64,000 bases of DNA, from positions 806,001 to 870,000 of the forward strand of contig NZ_CP025624.1 in the NCBI RefSeq assembly GCF_002874965.1, read 5' to 3'. The notes under the pieces are model-generated. The model saw nothing but the letters and a program-made list of their open reading frames with translations, did no database searches and was not told where the DNA came from. Positions 17,978 to 28,225 of the stretch are shown one piece after another. The first letter of the stretch is position 1; each line of letters opens with the position of its first letter. A program made the position numbers and the translations under genes. The stretch comes from Pseudomonas sp. NC02 (lineage in GTDB: Bacteria; Pseudomonadota; Gammaproteobacteria; Pseudomonadales; Pseudomonadaceae).

Positions 17978-20900
17978 TCAGTGGACTTGGCGCATTCTTT
18001 TGCTGGTGGTGATGATGTCGATCAACGCTTCCCTGCTGCGGAAACGGCGGTCATCCAGGTTCCAGCGATTGACGAAGTGCCCCCTGGCATCCTGCTGCAA
18101 CGAGGTGTGGACCAGTACACCGTCGCGGTTTTTATGGACCATCTCCAACCCGTCGTCCAAGGTGCGCTGAAGCAGGTAATCGCCTTTGCGCCGCAGGCGT
18201 TGTTCGAGGCTGAGGGACGGCGCGGGCACGACCGGTGGCGGCAATGGCGCACCGGCGACTTCGACGTTTTTCTTGAAGTCGTAGCGCACCAATGGCCATT
18301 GCTGCTCGCGCGGCAGCGCCTGGACGCTGGCGGGCTCACGCACAAAGCCGCTGGCCGAGCCGGGAGGCACATCGTCCAGCAGCAGACTGATGCCGGTGTT
18401 GAGCTCGGCAATGCCCGGCACGCCGCGATGGGTATTGGCGTGCGTTTCGCCTACCAGTGCGACCCACTTGTGTGGCCCCTGTTGAAGCTGGTCGGCGCGG
18501 ATCACCTGGGTTGCAAAGTAGTTGAACATTGATGTCCTGGAGGCGGGCATGCCGTCCACCCGCAAGCTGGCGACACAGTCGAGCGCGCGGATCCGCACGT
18601 TATGCTTCATCGCCACCTGCACCAGGCTGACAAAACCGTAGGGGCTGTCGGCCGGTACGCCGTGGCCTTTGTCCAATGCGTTGAGGTAGCTCCACAGTTC
18701 ATCTGGCATAAAGCCCAGGCTGTGGACGATATCCAGGTCGGCTTGATGCAGATCGGTGGTGAGTTGCTCCATGTACAGGGTTTTTACTTCTCGCGGGCCC
18801 TTCAGGTATTCCATGTGCCGGCTGAGGAAGCCTTTGCTCGACGTACCGGCGTGGGCTTCGCCGACGACCAGGCCATCGGCGGTGTCCAGCAGTTGATCGA
18901 TAAACTTCGCCTCATCCAGGGCCGGGTCGACCGCAGGCAGTGCTCCCCGCGCAGGCGGTGTGTGTTCGGTAAAAAACGCCTGGGCCTGATCCTGAAGTTT
19001 TTTGCGAGTCTGGTCGAACGTGGTTTGCGCCGCGCGACGGCTGCTGGCGGTCTCCCTGTAGGCGGTGGCGAAGAGCGCTTCACGCGTGCCCATCGGCAAG
19101 GTGATTTCTTCGCTGATCAGGCCCAGGTGTTCATGGGGCAGGTCAAAGGTGCTGAAGTGGCGCGGCGCCTCAACAGGCAGAGGGCGCGTTGGCCGTAGCG
19201 CATGTGAGCGCTCCACCAAGGGGCCCGGGTGCGGCGCCGGTTGGCGTGCCGTGTGCAACGACAGCTTCAGGTCGCCCTTGGCCAGGGCATCGCCGGGAAT
19301 GCCGCCGGCCACATCCGCGATGACTCGGGTGGGTTGGTCGAAGGCGTCGTCGACCCGCAGGGCAATGCTCTTTTGCAGGTCGGCCAGGCCCGGCGTGCCG
19401 CGATAGGTACTCATGCGTTTTTGATCAACCAACGCTATCCAGCGTTCGCCCGGTTTTTTCGCCTGGTCGTCGTTGATGAGGGTGTGGGAGTAAAAGTTGG
19501 TCAGCCGGTTGGCGCGAATCGGTGCCGGGCGTGAATCAAACAGGCACAGGGTGTTTTCCAGGTCGTAGGAGCTTGAGGCGTTCAACGGCCGAACCTCAAT
19601 CCCGTGCTGTTGCGCGGTGTTTACCAGCATCCAGTGGCCGTGCAACCCGTCGGGGTCGCGGTAATTTTCCTTGTCGATGGATTTGAGCTGGCCCTCGGCC
19701 CGTTTGGAGAGACCACTGGAAAACCGTGAGTGGGTTTTCAGGTGATGAATGTCGCGCCACAGCGGCTCGATATAGAGAACCGTGACGTTCAGTTCGCGCA
19801 GGTACTGCATGTTTTCGATCAGCACCTGTTTAGCCACGGTGGAAAACGGTGCCTCGCCTACCACCAGGTTGTGCGCGTCATCGATCAGCAGCTTGAGCAA
19901 ATCACGCAGGGCAATGTCTGGCGCCGGGTTCAGGGTTTCGGCCCGGGGAACCACGGCAGGCAACCGTGCAAAAAACGCGTCGGCGTCATCCGTCAGGGCC
20001 CTGACATTGTCCAGGTGCTGTTTGAGTGCCGGGGCGAGTTGCCGACGCGAGATCCAGATGCTGTGGGTATTGAGGTCTCGATCCAGGTAGGCGATCTGCA
20101 GGAACAGCGCCGACCGGTCCTCGGGGGCGATGACAGCCGATACGTCCCGGCGAAACTTTTCCGACAACTCATAGGGCTGCCCGAGCCTTTCCGGGCCAGG
20201 CATGCCACCGATGACACCGGAGCGCTGCCACTGGCCGTCCACCGTCTGGTTCACCAGCTTGCCGGTGGAGCGCAATTGCCCGCTGGTGTTGTCGTAGCGA
20301 AACAACAGGAATCGCCCCAGGCTGTCCGGGGTGTGCGAGGCCCACAGGCTGTCGCCGGCAAACAGCACAGGCTGCATGCCCTGGGGCAATGGGGGCTGCG
20401 GTTGCAGTTGCTTGATCAAGGTCATGGCCTGTTGGTCCTTGGGCACCCGGGCAATATGGCGTAACGGCGGACGGGCGAGCTTGACGGGGGCGAACAGCAG
20501 GGGTCGCAGGTCGGTCAACAACGTCCCGCCGGCATTGAGCAGCGCACCCAGATAGTGTCCCAGCGCGGCGGCGGTGTCGTTGCGGCTGTAGGCATGCAGG
20601 GCGAGCATCGAATCCTTGAACACCAGCAAGCCGCCCAAGGCCAGGCTCAGTGCCGGGAAGGGCGCGGTCAGCACGGCAATGGTGATTTCGCCGATGACGC
20701 TGACCAGTTCCATGATCATCTGCAAGCGCCCGGTGGTGGTGCTTTTGACTTCGTCGATACGGTGACGCAGCTTTTTGTCGTAGGTGTGGTAATGCAGGTT
20801 CTTCAGCGGCAGTGCGGTGCGAGGCACTTCGTCGAACACCGGCTTGGAATACAGCCCCTTGAGCTGTGCCGGCAGGCCGGCCACCAACGCATGCAACCTC

Positions 20901-23722
20901 GGCTCGAACGCCGCGCGCTCAACGCTGGCGACCCGGCTGATGTAGTAGGTGTCCATGCCTTCAAGGTTTTTCAGGCGTTCGTTGAATTCCCGTTGCGGCC
21001 TGAAGGCGATGCCATCCGGTACGTGCGGGGTGTAGAGCAGGGGCAGGTCGTTGGCGTGGTGGAACAGGTAGCAGCCATCGATCACTTGCCCGCTGATGTG
21101 CAGGGGATAGAGCCGATACCGATTGCGCACGGCATCGCTGTTATCGGCCAGGCTGTCGATGCTTTTTTCCAGCCAGGCCAGGTCGCTTGTTGCCAGGCAG
21201 CCTTGCAGGCAGCACTCAAGCGCAGCGACGTGCATGTGCAGTTGGGCAACCTCCAGGGCCATGTTGCGGCGCCATGCATAGTGGGGGCCTTGCGGGTCCA
21301 ACAGGGTTTTCTCGACCTCGGCGACATAGCGGTCACCGATCCAGGTGCCTCTGACCGAGTTGCTCACCGTTTGCGCGGTGAGTCGACTCAGGTCGACGCC
21401 GGGCGGTCCCTTGAACTGCGCGGTGGTGCTGGCGTCGGGGTTGATAAAGCCCAGGCTGGCGTCGTAGCCATTGCGGTACAGCGTGGTGTAGCTGACGCGT
21501 TCGCGCGGGGTGATCACGCCCACGAGATTTGGGTCTACCGCCGGGATCGGGTTGCCGAGCAGTTGGTTGAGGGCGGTTTTTGCCGCCTTGTGCAAGTAAC
21601 TGTCGAAGTCGGGAAACTGTTCTGGGCTACCCGGGCTTGCGGCGTAGGCCTTTGCCGCGCCCAGTGCCTGTTCCTTGAGATCGGCGAGTTTCTGTCGGTC
21701 GGCTGCCGATGCCTGGCTCAGCCACTTGGGCATCTGATACAGGTATTCATCGGCCTGCATGGCCAGCGTCGTGGTGCTCATTTCCACCAGGCACGCCTCA
21801 TAGGTGGAGGGCGCGCCGAAACTGATCATCAAATACTCAAGGCTGGCCGGGGTAAAACCCAGGGCGGAAAGCATCGCGCTGTATTTGGGCCGGATCCGGC
21901 TGACCAGTTGTTCAAGCAGGTAGTCTTTCATGCTGCGCGAATCGGGAGCGGACGCTATCTCCTGGCTCCAGCCGAGGATATGCGCCTGCAATTCCCGCTC
22001 GCTGCCAAAGGCCTGGAACTGTTCGGCGCGTGGCGCGTGAGGCGTGCACAGCAGCAAGCGTTTGACCGCGCCCGTTGCATCGGTCTGGCGCAGCACCCAC
22101 AGGTCCTTGAGCGGAGCCTTGTGCAGGAACAGGCAGCAGGCAGTGAGTGTGGGCGAGGGGCCTTCACTCAGGGTTTGCAGCAGTGCGTAGTCATCTGCAC
22201 TGATGTGGTTTTGCAACGACGCACTGTAGGCCAGCGCGTGCAGGCGGCTGTCGAGCATCTGCTGCATGGCTTCCTGTACGGCGGGCAAACTGTGGGCGCG
22301 CTTTTGTTCTTCGGCGAAGGTCAGGCTTGGTTGAACCTTGGCCAGCAGCTCGGCGAGGTAAGCCGGGGTGACGTCTTGGAACTCGGGCGGCAATGGCTGC
22401 TGGGCGTAGGTCAGTTGGGTGTGCTCGAGAAACTCGGAACCGGCGTGTTCATCGCCACGGTGCAAGCCACGTACCGCCAGTTGCACCAGGTTGTTGTGCT
22501 GGTTGTACGAGTTGCCTGACTTCAGGGTGCGCTCGGTGCTGATCTGCAGTTGCTCGGGGATCAGGCCCTGGATATCCAGGTCGTCGTCCAGGTGCTCAAG
22601 CAATTGCAGGCGCGCCATGGCCTCGGGCGAGGCCGCCGGGCCGAGCAGCGCCAGCACTTGCAGGCTGAGATGTTCGTAAGTGCGCAGGTGTTCGGCGAGG
22701 GTTTTGCGCTGGGCCTCATTGGCGCTGCGGTACCAGTCGGGGGCGGATTCGTGCAGCAGTTTTTCCAGTAACTGTTGCGCGCGCAGTTCCAGGCGCGAGG
22801 ACAAGTCCCAAGGCGAGCAGCGCAGCGCCTGGTCCAGTTCGAGGTTCATTCTGGCGACGTCTGTCGGCGCGGGGTGGCCGTCCAGGCCAAGGGCAAACGC
22901 GATGTCCTGATGTTGTTTGTCCTGCAGGGCGTTGTAGGTGTGTTCGTTCAGCGGGAGGCTGTCGATAGGGCCTGGCACCGGCGGCCAGATACTTGCCGCG
23001 CGCAAGTGCTGGTAACGGCGCGGCAAGTGTTGCAGCAGCTCCTGGCGCCAGGCCGCCTGCTTCATGCGCTCTTGCAACGTGCGATCCAGGTGTTTGAGCG
23101 AGGTGAAAGCCTCCAGGCCTCGGGAAGGGGTGAACAGCAACACATCACCGTCCTCGATCTCCAGGTGGGTGACCGGTGTCTGGCTGCGCGTGAGTATGAA
23201 CACCCCGGCGAACTCGATGGTCTGCTGGCGGTAGCGAAACGTCAGGCGATGGATACCCGGGCGCAGCTCGGGGCCGCTGACGATATTCGTCACCAGCAGC
23301 TGGTCGGCAGGGCTGAGCAGGCGATCCTTGACCTTCAGCCTGGCCTCGGCCTCCAGCATCGGCTGATGGCTGTCGAGTATCCAGTTCTTGCGTAGATGGC
23401 CGTTGGGACGCCTTTCGATTTCCAGGGCGGCCAGCTTCTTGTGCAATGCCTGGCTGATGCGCGTGCGGTTCAACCGGCCGGGCTCGCCCTGGATCAGCCA
23501 GTCGCCGGGGACGGTGTAATGCACTTGTGCGTTCTGCAGGCTCCAGCGGCTTTCTTCTGCCAGGGCGGTGTGCAATGCCTGCACCTCCAGCAACTCGGTA
23601 GAAGACTGCGCTGCCGGTGCGTGGCCGTTGGGGAAAATCTGTAGACGATGACCGATTTGCAGCAGGTAGCCGTTCAGTTGTTCCGGGGTAAGTGGTGATG
23701 TGTTCGGGGGCTGGGCGGGCAT
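17978..23722 (-). CDS. 1914-residue toxin-like protein (DUF6543 plus tandem EreA/ChaN-like domains)
   Basis: I assign this to the Pseudomonas dermonecrotic-toxin-like family (DUF6543). The MPKWLSQASAADRQKL segment near residue 664 and the following ~330 residues fit that domain. A hydrophobic stretch near 1000-1060 could insert in a membrane. Two similar units of about 330 residues follow. Unit 1 has GEAP at 1289-1292 and VDQKR ending at 1436. Unit 2 has GEAH at 1621-1624 and VGETH ending at His1761. The GExH...H pattern is that of the EreA/ChaN/Tiki fold, which includes the Ras-cleaving RRSP effector. Unit 2 keeps the putative catalytic residues and unit 1 has lost them. GAGGA precedes the ATG. 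No signal peptide is seen. Target and export route are unknown. Confidence 0.75.
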   Translation of the reverse strand: MPAQPPNTSPLTPEQLNGYLLQIGHRLQIFPNGHAPAAQSSTELLEVQALHTALAEESRWSLQNAQVHYTVPGDWLIQGEPGRLNRTRISQALHKKLAALEIERRPNGHLRKNWILDSHQPMLEAEARLKVKDRLLSPADQLLVTNIVSGPELRPGIHRLTFRYRQQTIEFAGVFILTRSQTPVTHLEIEDGDVLLFTPSRGLEAFTSLKHLDRTLQERMKQAAWRQELLQHLPRRYQHLRAASIWPPVPGPIDSLPLNEHTYNALQDKQHQDIAFALGLDGHPAPTDVARMNLELDQALRCSPWDLSSRLELRAQQLLEKLLHESAPDWYRSANEAQRKTLAEHLRTYEHLSLQVLALLGPAASPEAMARLQLLEHLDDDLDIQGLIPEQLQISTERTLKSGNSYNQHNNLVQLAVRGLHRGDEHAGSEFLEHTQLTYAQQPLPPEFQDVTPAYLAELLAKVQPSLTFAEEQKRAHSLPAVQEAMQQMLDSRLHALAYSASLQNHISADDYALLQTLSEGPSPTLTACCLFLHKAPLKDLWVLRQTDATGAVKRLLLCTPHAPRAEQFQAFGSERELQAHILGWSQEIASAPDSRSMKDYLLEQLVSRIRPKYSAMLSALGFTPASLEYLMISFGAPSTYEACLVEMSTTTLAMQADEYLYQMPKWLSQASAADRQKLADLKEQALGAAKAYAASPGSPEQFPDFDSYLHKAAKTALNQLLGNPIPAVDPNLVGVITPRERVSYTTLYRNGYDASLGFINPDASTTAQFKGPPGVDLSRLTAQTVSNSVRGTWIGDRYVAEVEKTLLDPQGPHYAWRRNMALEVAQLHMHVAALECCLQGCLATSDLAWLEKSIDSLADNSDAVRNRYRLYPLHISGQVIDGCYLFHHANDLPLLYTPHVPDGIAFRPQREFNERLKNLEGMDTYYISRVASVERAAFEPRLHALVAGLPAQLKGLYSKPVFDEVPRTALPLKNLHYHTYDKKLRHRIDEVKSTTTGRLQMIMELVSVIGEITIAVLTAPFPALSLALGGLLVFKDSMLALHAYSRNDTAAALGHYLGALLNAGGTLLTDLRPLLFAPVKLARPPLRHIARVPKDQQAMTLIKQLQPQPPLPQGMQPVLFAGDSLWASHTPDSLGRFLLFRYDNTSGQLRSTGKLVNQTVDGQWQRSGVIGGMPGPERLGQPYELSEKFRRDVSAVIAPEDRSALFLQIAYLDRDLNTHSIWISRRQLAPALKQHLDNVRALTDDADAFFARLPAVVPRAETLNPAPDIALRDLLKLLIDDAHNLVVGEAPFSTVAKQVLIENMQYLRELNVTVLYIEPLWRDIHHLKTHSRFSSGLSKRAEGQLKSIDKENYRDPDGLHGHWMLVNTAQQHGIEVRPLNASSSYDLENTLCLFDSRPAPIRANRLTNFYSHTLINDDQAKKPGERWIALVDQKRMSTYRGTPGLADLQKSIALRVDDAFDQPTRVIADVAGGIPGDALAKGDLKLSLHTARQPAPHPGPLVERSHALRPTRPLPVEAPRHFSTFDLPHEHLGLISEEITLPMGTREALFATAYRETASSRRAAQTTFDQTRKKLQDQAQAFFTEHTPPARGALPAVDPALDEAKFIDQLLDTADGLVVGEAHAGTSSKGFLSRHMEYLKGPREVKTLYMEQLTTDLHQADLDIVHSLGFMPDELWSYLNALDKGHGVPADSPYGFVSLVQVAMKHNVRIRALDCVASLRVDGMPASRTSMFNYFATQVIRADQLQQGPHKWVALVGETHANTHRGVPGIAELNTGISLLLDDVPPGSASGFVREPASVQALPREQQWPLVRYDFKKNVEVAGAPLPPPVVPAPSLSLEQRLRRKGDYLLQRTLDDGLEMVHKNRDGVLVHTSLQQDARGHFVNRWNLDDRRFRSREALIDIITTSKRMRQVH

Positions 23723-23786
23723 GGCCGGTCCTCAGGGAGTCAATGGTCCCTGAGGGTGCGCAGTCTCGGCGTGTGGATGGCGGTAG

Positions 23787-25604
23787 TTAGTTACTCAAGG
23801 CCTCGACCACGGTCAGTATCAGGCGTGACGGGCAATCGGTACTCAGGTGTAGCGTGTTGCGCGCCACCCTGGGATGTTTTGCCTGGCCGGGTGCTTCGCC
23901 GCTGTTGGGGTTGACGTCAAAGCGCGGGAAGTTGCTGCTGGCGATATCCAGGCGCAACCGGTGGCCGCGCTGGAACAGATTGCAGGTGGCGAAGGGTTCG
24001 ATCACCACCTTGACCCGCTCACCTGGGGTCAGCAGGGTGGGGTGCTCCCAGGTGTTTCGGTAGCGGGCCCGCAGGATGCCGTCGGTGATGTTCATGGCGT
24101 AGCCGTCCGGGTAGACGTCGACCAGTTTGGCGGTGAAGTCGGTGTCGGGCGCATCGCTGTCGATCCACAGTTCCACGCGCAGCGGGCCTGCGACGATCAG
24201 GTCGTGGCTGAGTGGCTCGGTCTGGAAGCTTAAGACATCGCTGCGCTCGGCCAGGGGGCGCTGGTCGCCACGGGTACCGAAGAAGTCCGCCCGCTCGCGT
24301 TGGTCGAAAGCGCCGCCGACAAAAATCGGCGCGCCGGAGGTCAGGGCGCCACCGATGGTCGGCACCGGATCGGCCGGGTCGGCGCAGTAGCTGAGCTGGC
24401 CCTCGGTGGTCGGCGGTTCAGGTTGCAGTTGGCGTTGTGCGGTGAGGTGCAGGGTGAGTTGCCGGCTATCCGGTAGCGGCCATTGATGACTGTCGATCCA
24501 GTGCCCGCCATGTTGCAAGCGCCCCTGTTGATCGCGCTCACCGGTGCCACCGCCCATCAAGAACACCTTCACCGCAGCGGGTGCAGGCAGCGGCGAACCC
24601 TTGAGGGTGCGTTCAAACCAGTCCAGGCGGCAGCTCAACCAGTCTTTCGCCACCTGCCCGTCGAAAGCCGCTGGCGCACCAAATTGCGCATCGCCACTGT
24701 GAGTGATATTGCGATCACCATGCAGCCAGGGGCCCATGATCAACTGATGCTGCGCCGTACTGCCGGCGCAAAACGCCGCGTAGTTGGCGAGGGTCGAACT
24801 GACATAGGCGTCGTACCAACTGGACATGAACAGCACCGGGATATCCGGCAGATCGTGGTAATGCCCTTCGGCGTAGATGCCCGGCGCTTGCCAGTACGGG
24901 CCGAAGTCGCCCTGGGCCCACTGCTCCAGCAGATAGGCTTCGTACTCCGGCACATGCCGCAGGGGCGATTGCCCGGCGTGCCACGGCATGCGCTTGAACC
25001 ACTGGTGGATGTCTTCCTGTTCGAGGGCTTCGAGGATCTTCGGATCCGCCAGTGCCGCCGGGCTTTCCTTGGCCTGGCGAAACGCCCAGGTGGCTTGCTT
25101 GAGCTCCAGCGCGCCGCCCTGGCGAATCCCGCATTGGTAGGCGTTGGCGAAGCCGCCGCTGTCCAGCACCATGCTGGCGAGGCCCGGCGGATGCAGGCAG
25201 GCCATCGCCAGTTGCGTGTGGGCGGCGTAGGACAGGCCCATGCTGCCAATCTTGCCGTTGCACCACGGCTGCTCGACGATCCAGGCCAGGGTGTCGCAAC
25301 CGTCTTCGCCCTCGGCGGTGTATTTGGTGAACACGCCTTCGGAGGCATAGCGCCCGCGGCAATCCTGGAAGATCGCGACAAAGCCCTGGGCCGTGAACCG
25401 CGCGGCCATTTGCTCGCGGGAGATGTGCTGGCCGTCGAGCTGGATTTCCGAGCGCGATGGTTTGCTCTTGTCGTACGGGGTGCGTTCGATCACCACCGGA
25501 AAAGGGCCTGGACCGTGGGGCAAGTAGATATCGGTGGCCAGGTGGATGCCGTCGCGCATGGCGATCATCTGGTTGTGCAACGTCTGCATGGGAAAAACAC
25601 TCAT
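23787..25604 (-). CDS. CocE/NonD-family alpha/beta hydrolase
   Basis: This 605-residue hydrolase has the X-Pro dipeptidyl-peptidase S15/CocE layout. An N-terminal alpha/beta fold carries the nucleophile Ser125 in GSMGLSYAAH, and a C-terminal jelly-roll contains SSNFPRFDVNPNSG. It should cleave esters or amides, possibly acyl-peptide substrates. It starts 4 bases after the YfcC-type transporter stop, so the two form an operon. No signal peptide is seen, so the protein is probably cytoplasmic. A second ATG six codons in is an alternative start. Confidence 0.88.
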   Translation of the reverse strand: MSVFPMQTLHNQMIAMRDGIHLATDIYLPHGPGPFPVVIERTPYDKSKPSRSEIQLDGQHISREQMAARFTAQGFVAIFQDCRGRYASEGVFTKYTAEGEDGCDTLAWIVEQPWCNGKIGSMGLSYAAHTQLAMACLHPPGLASMVLDSGGFANAYQCGIRQGGALELKQATWAFRQAKESPAALADPKILEALEQEDIHQWFKRMPWHAGQSPLRHVPEYEAYLLEQWAQGDFGPYWQAPGIYAEGHYHDLPDIPVLFMSSWYDAYVSSTLANYAAFCAGSTAQHQLIMGPWLHGDRNITHSGDAQFGAPAAFDGQVAKDWLSCRLDWFERTLKGSPLPAPAAVKVFLMGGGTGERDQQGRLQHGGHWIDSHQWPLPDSRQLTLHLTAQRQLQPEPPTTEGQLSYCADPADPVPTIGGALTSGAPIFVGGAFDQRERADFFGTRGDQRPLAERSDVLSFQTEPLSHDLIVAGPLRVELWIDSDAPDTDFTAKLVDVYPDGYAMNITDGILRARYRNTWEHPTLLTPGERVKVVIEPFATCNLFQRGHRLRLDIASSNFPRFDVNPNSGEAPGQAKHPRVARNTLHLSTDCPSRLILTVVEALSN

Positions 25605-25608
25605 GGGT

Positions 25609-27048
25609 TCAGTACCCGGTGCCTACGGCAATGGCCAACAACACCATCGCCAGCACCGCATAGATCAGAAACAGCGGCAGGATGTAGCGTGCCCACTGGC
25701 CCCAGCCGACGTTGGCGGTGGCCAGCAATACCAACAGGCCGCTGGAGGTCGGGGTGATCATGTTGGTCAGGCCGTTGCCCATCAAAAACGCGAACACCGT
25801 GGTTTGCGGGCTGACGCCGGAGAGCTGTCCCAGCGGCCCGAAGATCGGCATGGTCACCGCCGCCTGCCCCGAGGTGGACGGGATCAGTACATCCAGGCCC
25901 AGTTGTGCGAAGAACATGCCGTAGGCCGAGACCACCGGGCCATGATCGCCCACCAGGTTGGCGAGGCTGTTGACGATGGTGTCGAGCACCTGGCCGGTGC
26001 TGAGGATGATTTCCACGGCGGTCGCCAGGCCGATCAACACACCGGCGATCAGCACCTTTTTCATGCCGTCGACAAAGGCGCTGGCGGCGGTGCTGGCACC
26101 CAGGCCGGCGATTACGCTGAACGCCACGGTCAGCAGCAGGTAGAACGCCGACAGCTCGTGGTATTTCCACTCCCAGCGGTTCGAGGCGTATATCAGGAAA
26201 CCAATACCGGCCCCCAGCACGATCAGGTTCAGCAGGTGGCGCAGGGGCAGCGGTTTGCGTTCGAAGGTGATCTGCGCGCTGGCATCAAACCCATGCTTGC
26301 GGATACTCCACAGTACGAACGCGATGCCCACCAGCAGGAACGTGCAGTAGGCCAGGACGCGCATGCTCAGGCCGCTGAAAATCGGCAGCCCCACCATCGG
26401 CTGCGCCACGGACAGCGCCACCGGGTTGGAGATGGAGGCCAGGTAGCCGATCTTCACCGAGATGGCCACGATGGCCAGGCCGATCAGGTTCGACAGCCCC
26501 AGGCGGTTGGCCATGGCCACCATCAACGGCACGATCAGGATGAATTCCTTGGCCAGGCCCATGAAGGTGCTGCCGGCGGAAAACACCAGCATCAGGCTGG
26601 GCACCAGCACGTAGATATTGCCCCGGGTCAGCCCCAGCAGGCGTTCAAGACCGGCATCAATCACACCGGCCTTGTTCAACACGCCGAACATCCCACCGAT
26701 GAACAGCACCATGAAAATCAGTGCGGCGCGTTTTTCGATGCCTTGGGGAATGGCCATGAAGCCCTCGACCAACGATACCGGCCGAGCGACCGTATCGCTG
26801 GCCTTGCGCGGTTCGAGGGAGAACAGTTGGCCCAGGGAGTCGTGCTTTTCCAGCACCTGATAGGAGCCCGGAACCACCAGGCCGTTCTGGCGCTGGAACT
26901 TGCCCGAGTTCACCGCGTAGGTGAAGGCGACAGCCAGCAGCACGATGCTCAACAGAATGATGGCCGGGTTGATCTGCTTGCGCTGCGCGGGTTTTTCCAC
27001 CGGCGTTTCAGTGGGCGAGTGGGTACGGACGATCTGCGGTTCGGTCAT
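25609..27048 (-). CDS. YfcC-family inner-membrane transporter
   Basis: This 479-residue protein has 11-13 hydrophobic segments and the YfcC/ArcD-like pattern, with SAGSTFMGLAKEFILIVPLM in the middle and PSTSGQAAVTMPIFGPL and MGNGLTNMITPTSSG near the end. Family members are thought to exchange basic amino acids or transport peptides or C4-type acids. The ATG at 27048 (MTEPQ) is preferred. The frame is open 20 codons further upstream without a better ribosome site. It is co-transcribed with the CocE hydrolase and divergent from nothing: the LysR gene upstream is on the same strand. Confidence 0.85.
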   Translation of the reverse strand: MTEPQIVRTHSPTETPVEKPAQRKQINPAIILLSIVLLAVAFTYAVNSGKFQRQNGLVVPGSYQVLEKHDSLGQLFSLEPRKASDTVARPVSLVEGFMAIPQGIEKRAALIFMVLFIGGMFGVLNKAGVIDAGLERLLGLTRGNIYVLVPSLMLVFSAGSTFMGLAKEFILIVPLMVAMANRLGLSNLIGLAIVAISVKIGYLASISNPVALSVAQPMVGLPIFSGLSMRVLAYCTFLLVGIAFVLWSIRKHGFDASAQITFERKPLPLRHLLNLIVLGAGIGFLIYASNRWEWKYHELSAFYLLLTVAFSVIAGLGASTAASAFVDGMKKVLIAGVLIGLATAVEIILSTGQVLDTIVNSLANLVGDHGPVVSAYGMFFAQLGLDVLIPSTSGQAAVTMPIFGPLGQLSGVSPQTTVFAFLMGNGLTNMITPTSSGLLVLLATANVGWGQWARYILPLFLIYAVLAMVLLAIAVGTGY

Positions 27049-27156
27049 GCTGGTTGCCCCGGTGTGCGCTGTTATTGTTGTGTCGGGTGACACTTGTGGT
27101 GCGGACACTAGGGCAAAGTTTTAGCGGCGACAACGTTATGCGCGGGCTGGGTTGGG

Positions 27157-28053
27157 CTATGCGTTTTGTGCGGCCAGGCGGTGCTTGAGGTGCTCGGCAA
27201 ACGCCGTCACCACCTTGGACCTGGGTTCATCCGCGCGAAACGCCAGGCCGAATGCATAGGGCAACGCGGGTCGAAACGGGCGGACCACAATCGGCAAATG
27301 CATGAAGTGGCTGGCCAGCAAACCATTGACGATCGACACCCCCAACCCCTCGGCGACAAAACTGCATGCGGCGCCCACCGAGTGCACTTCCACCCGCACC
27401 TGGGGCGTCAGGTTGGCTGCGCGAAACACCTGGTTCAACTCCGCCCGCAGGGCCCGTTGCCGGCCCAGCATTACCAGCGGCACGTCCCGCAAGTGTTGCA
27501 CTTCGATGCAGGCGTGGCGGGTCAGCGGATGGTCAGCGGGCATCACGCACACGCCTTCGGTTTCCAGCACCGGTTCAATCTCGAAGTCGGGAATCTCGGT
27601 AGGCAAGCGCACAAAACCGAGGTCGGCGGAGCGGTCGAGCACGGCCCGTTCGATCATGTCGTAGGAACCGGTCAGCAGCTCGACGACGATGTCTTCCCGG
27701 CCCTTGAGAAACTCGGCGACGATCCGCGGCAGCAGCTCCTGGGTCATGCTGGTGGGCACCCCGACCTTGATCAGGCTCTTGCGCGAACGGCCCACGCGCA
27801 TCTCATCTGCCAGGCGCTGGATACGCTGCATGCCGTCGACCAGGCCGGCCACTTCGGCGAGCAGTTCTTCAGCCTCCGGGGTCGCCATCAAGCGGCCCTT
27901 TTTGCGCAGGAACAACGCGAAACCCAATGCCTCTTCCAGCTGGCTCAACAACCGGCTGACCGCGGATTGCGACAGGCCCATGCGGGTCGCCGCACCGATG
28001 GTCGAACCGGTGGACATGATCGCCTTGAAGGCTTCGAGCTGCTTGAGATTCAC
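27157..28053 (-). CDS. LysR-family transcriptional regulator
   Basis: This 298-residue regulator has its HTH at residues 2-60 (GSTIGAATRMGLSQSAVSRLLSQLE) and an effector domain from about 90. The start is GTG with CAGGA about 8 bases before it. It lies upstream of the YfcC/CocE pair and is divergent from the OprD-family porin, so it is placed to regulate both uptake steps. Confidence 0.9.
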   Translation of the reverse strand: MNLKQLEAFKAIMSTGSTIGAATRMGLSQSAVSRLLSQLEEALGFALFLRKKGRLMATPEAEELLAEVAGLVDGMQRIQRLADEMRVGRSRKSLIKVGVPTSMTQELLPRIVAEFLKGREDIVVELLTGSYDMIERAVLDRSADLGFVRLPTEIPDFEIEPVLETEGVCVMPADHPLTRHACIEVQHLRDVPLVMLGRQRALRAELNQVFRAANLTPQVRVEVHSVGAACSFVAEGLGVSIVNGLLASHFMHLPIVVRPFRPALPYAFGLAFRADEPRSKVVTAFAEHLKHRLAAQNA

Positions 28054-28225
28054 CGTGATTTTCCTGTGGTTTGAGGGCTTTGCGCATAGCCTGATGCGCT
28101 TCTCGCATAACGTTGCCGGGCGTTCGAGGAGCCGTTAGTGTCCGCCGCAATGCGAGGCGCCGTCCAGCGTGTCGCAGGCAGCAACTGCCCATAAAAAATC
28201 ACAATACGGCATTCGGGAGACGGTT

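Noticed and set aside
20555..22519. 654-codon plus-strand frame inside the giant toxin gene
   Set aside because: Composition is typical of an antisense shadow, and the minus-strand protein has clear family features.
25534..27090. 518-codon plus-strand frame opposite the YfcC transporter
   Set aside because: It is a His/Gln-rich shadow without domains. The minus-strand transporter is convincing.
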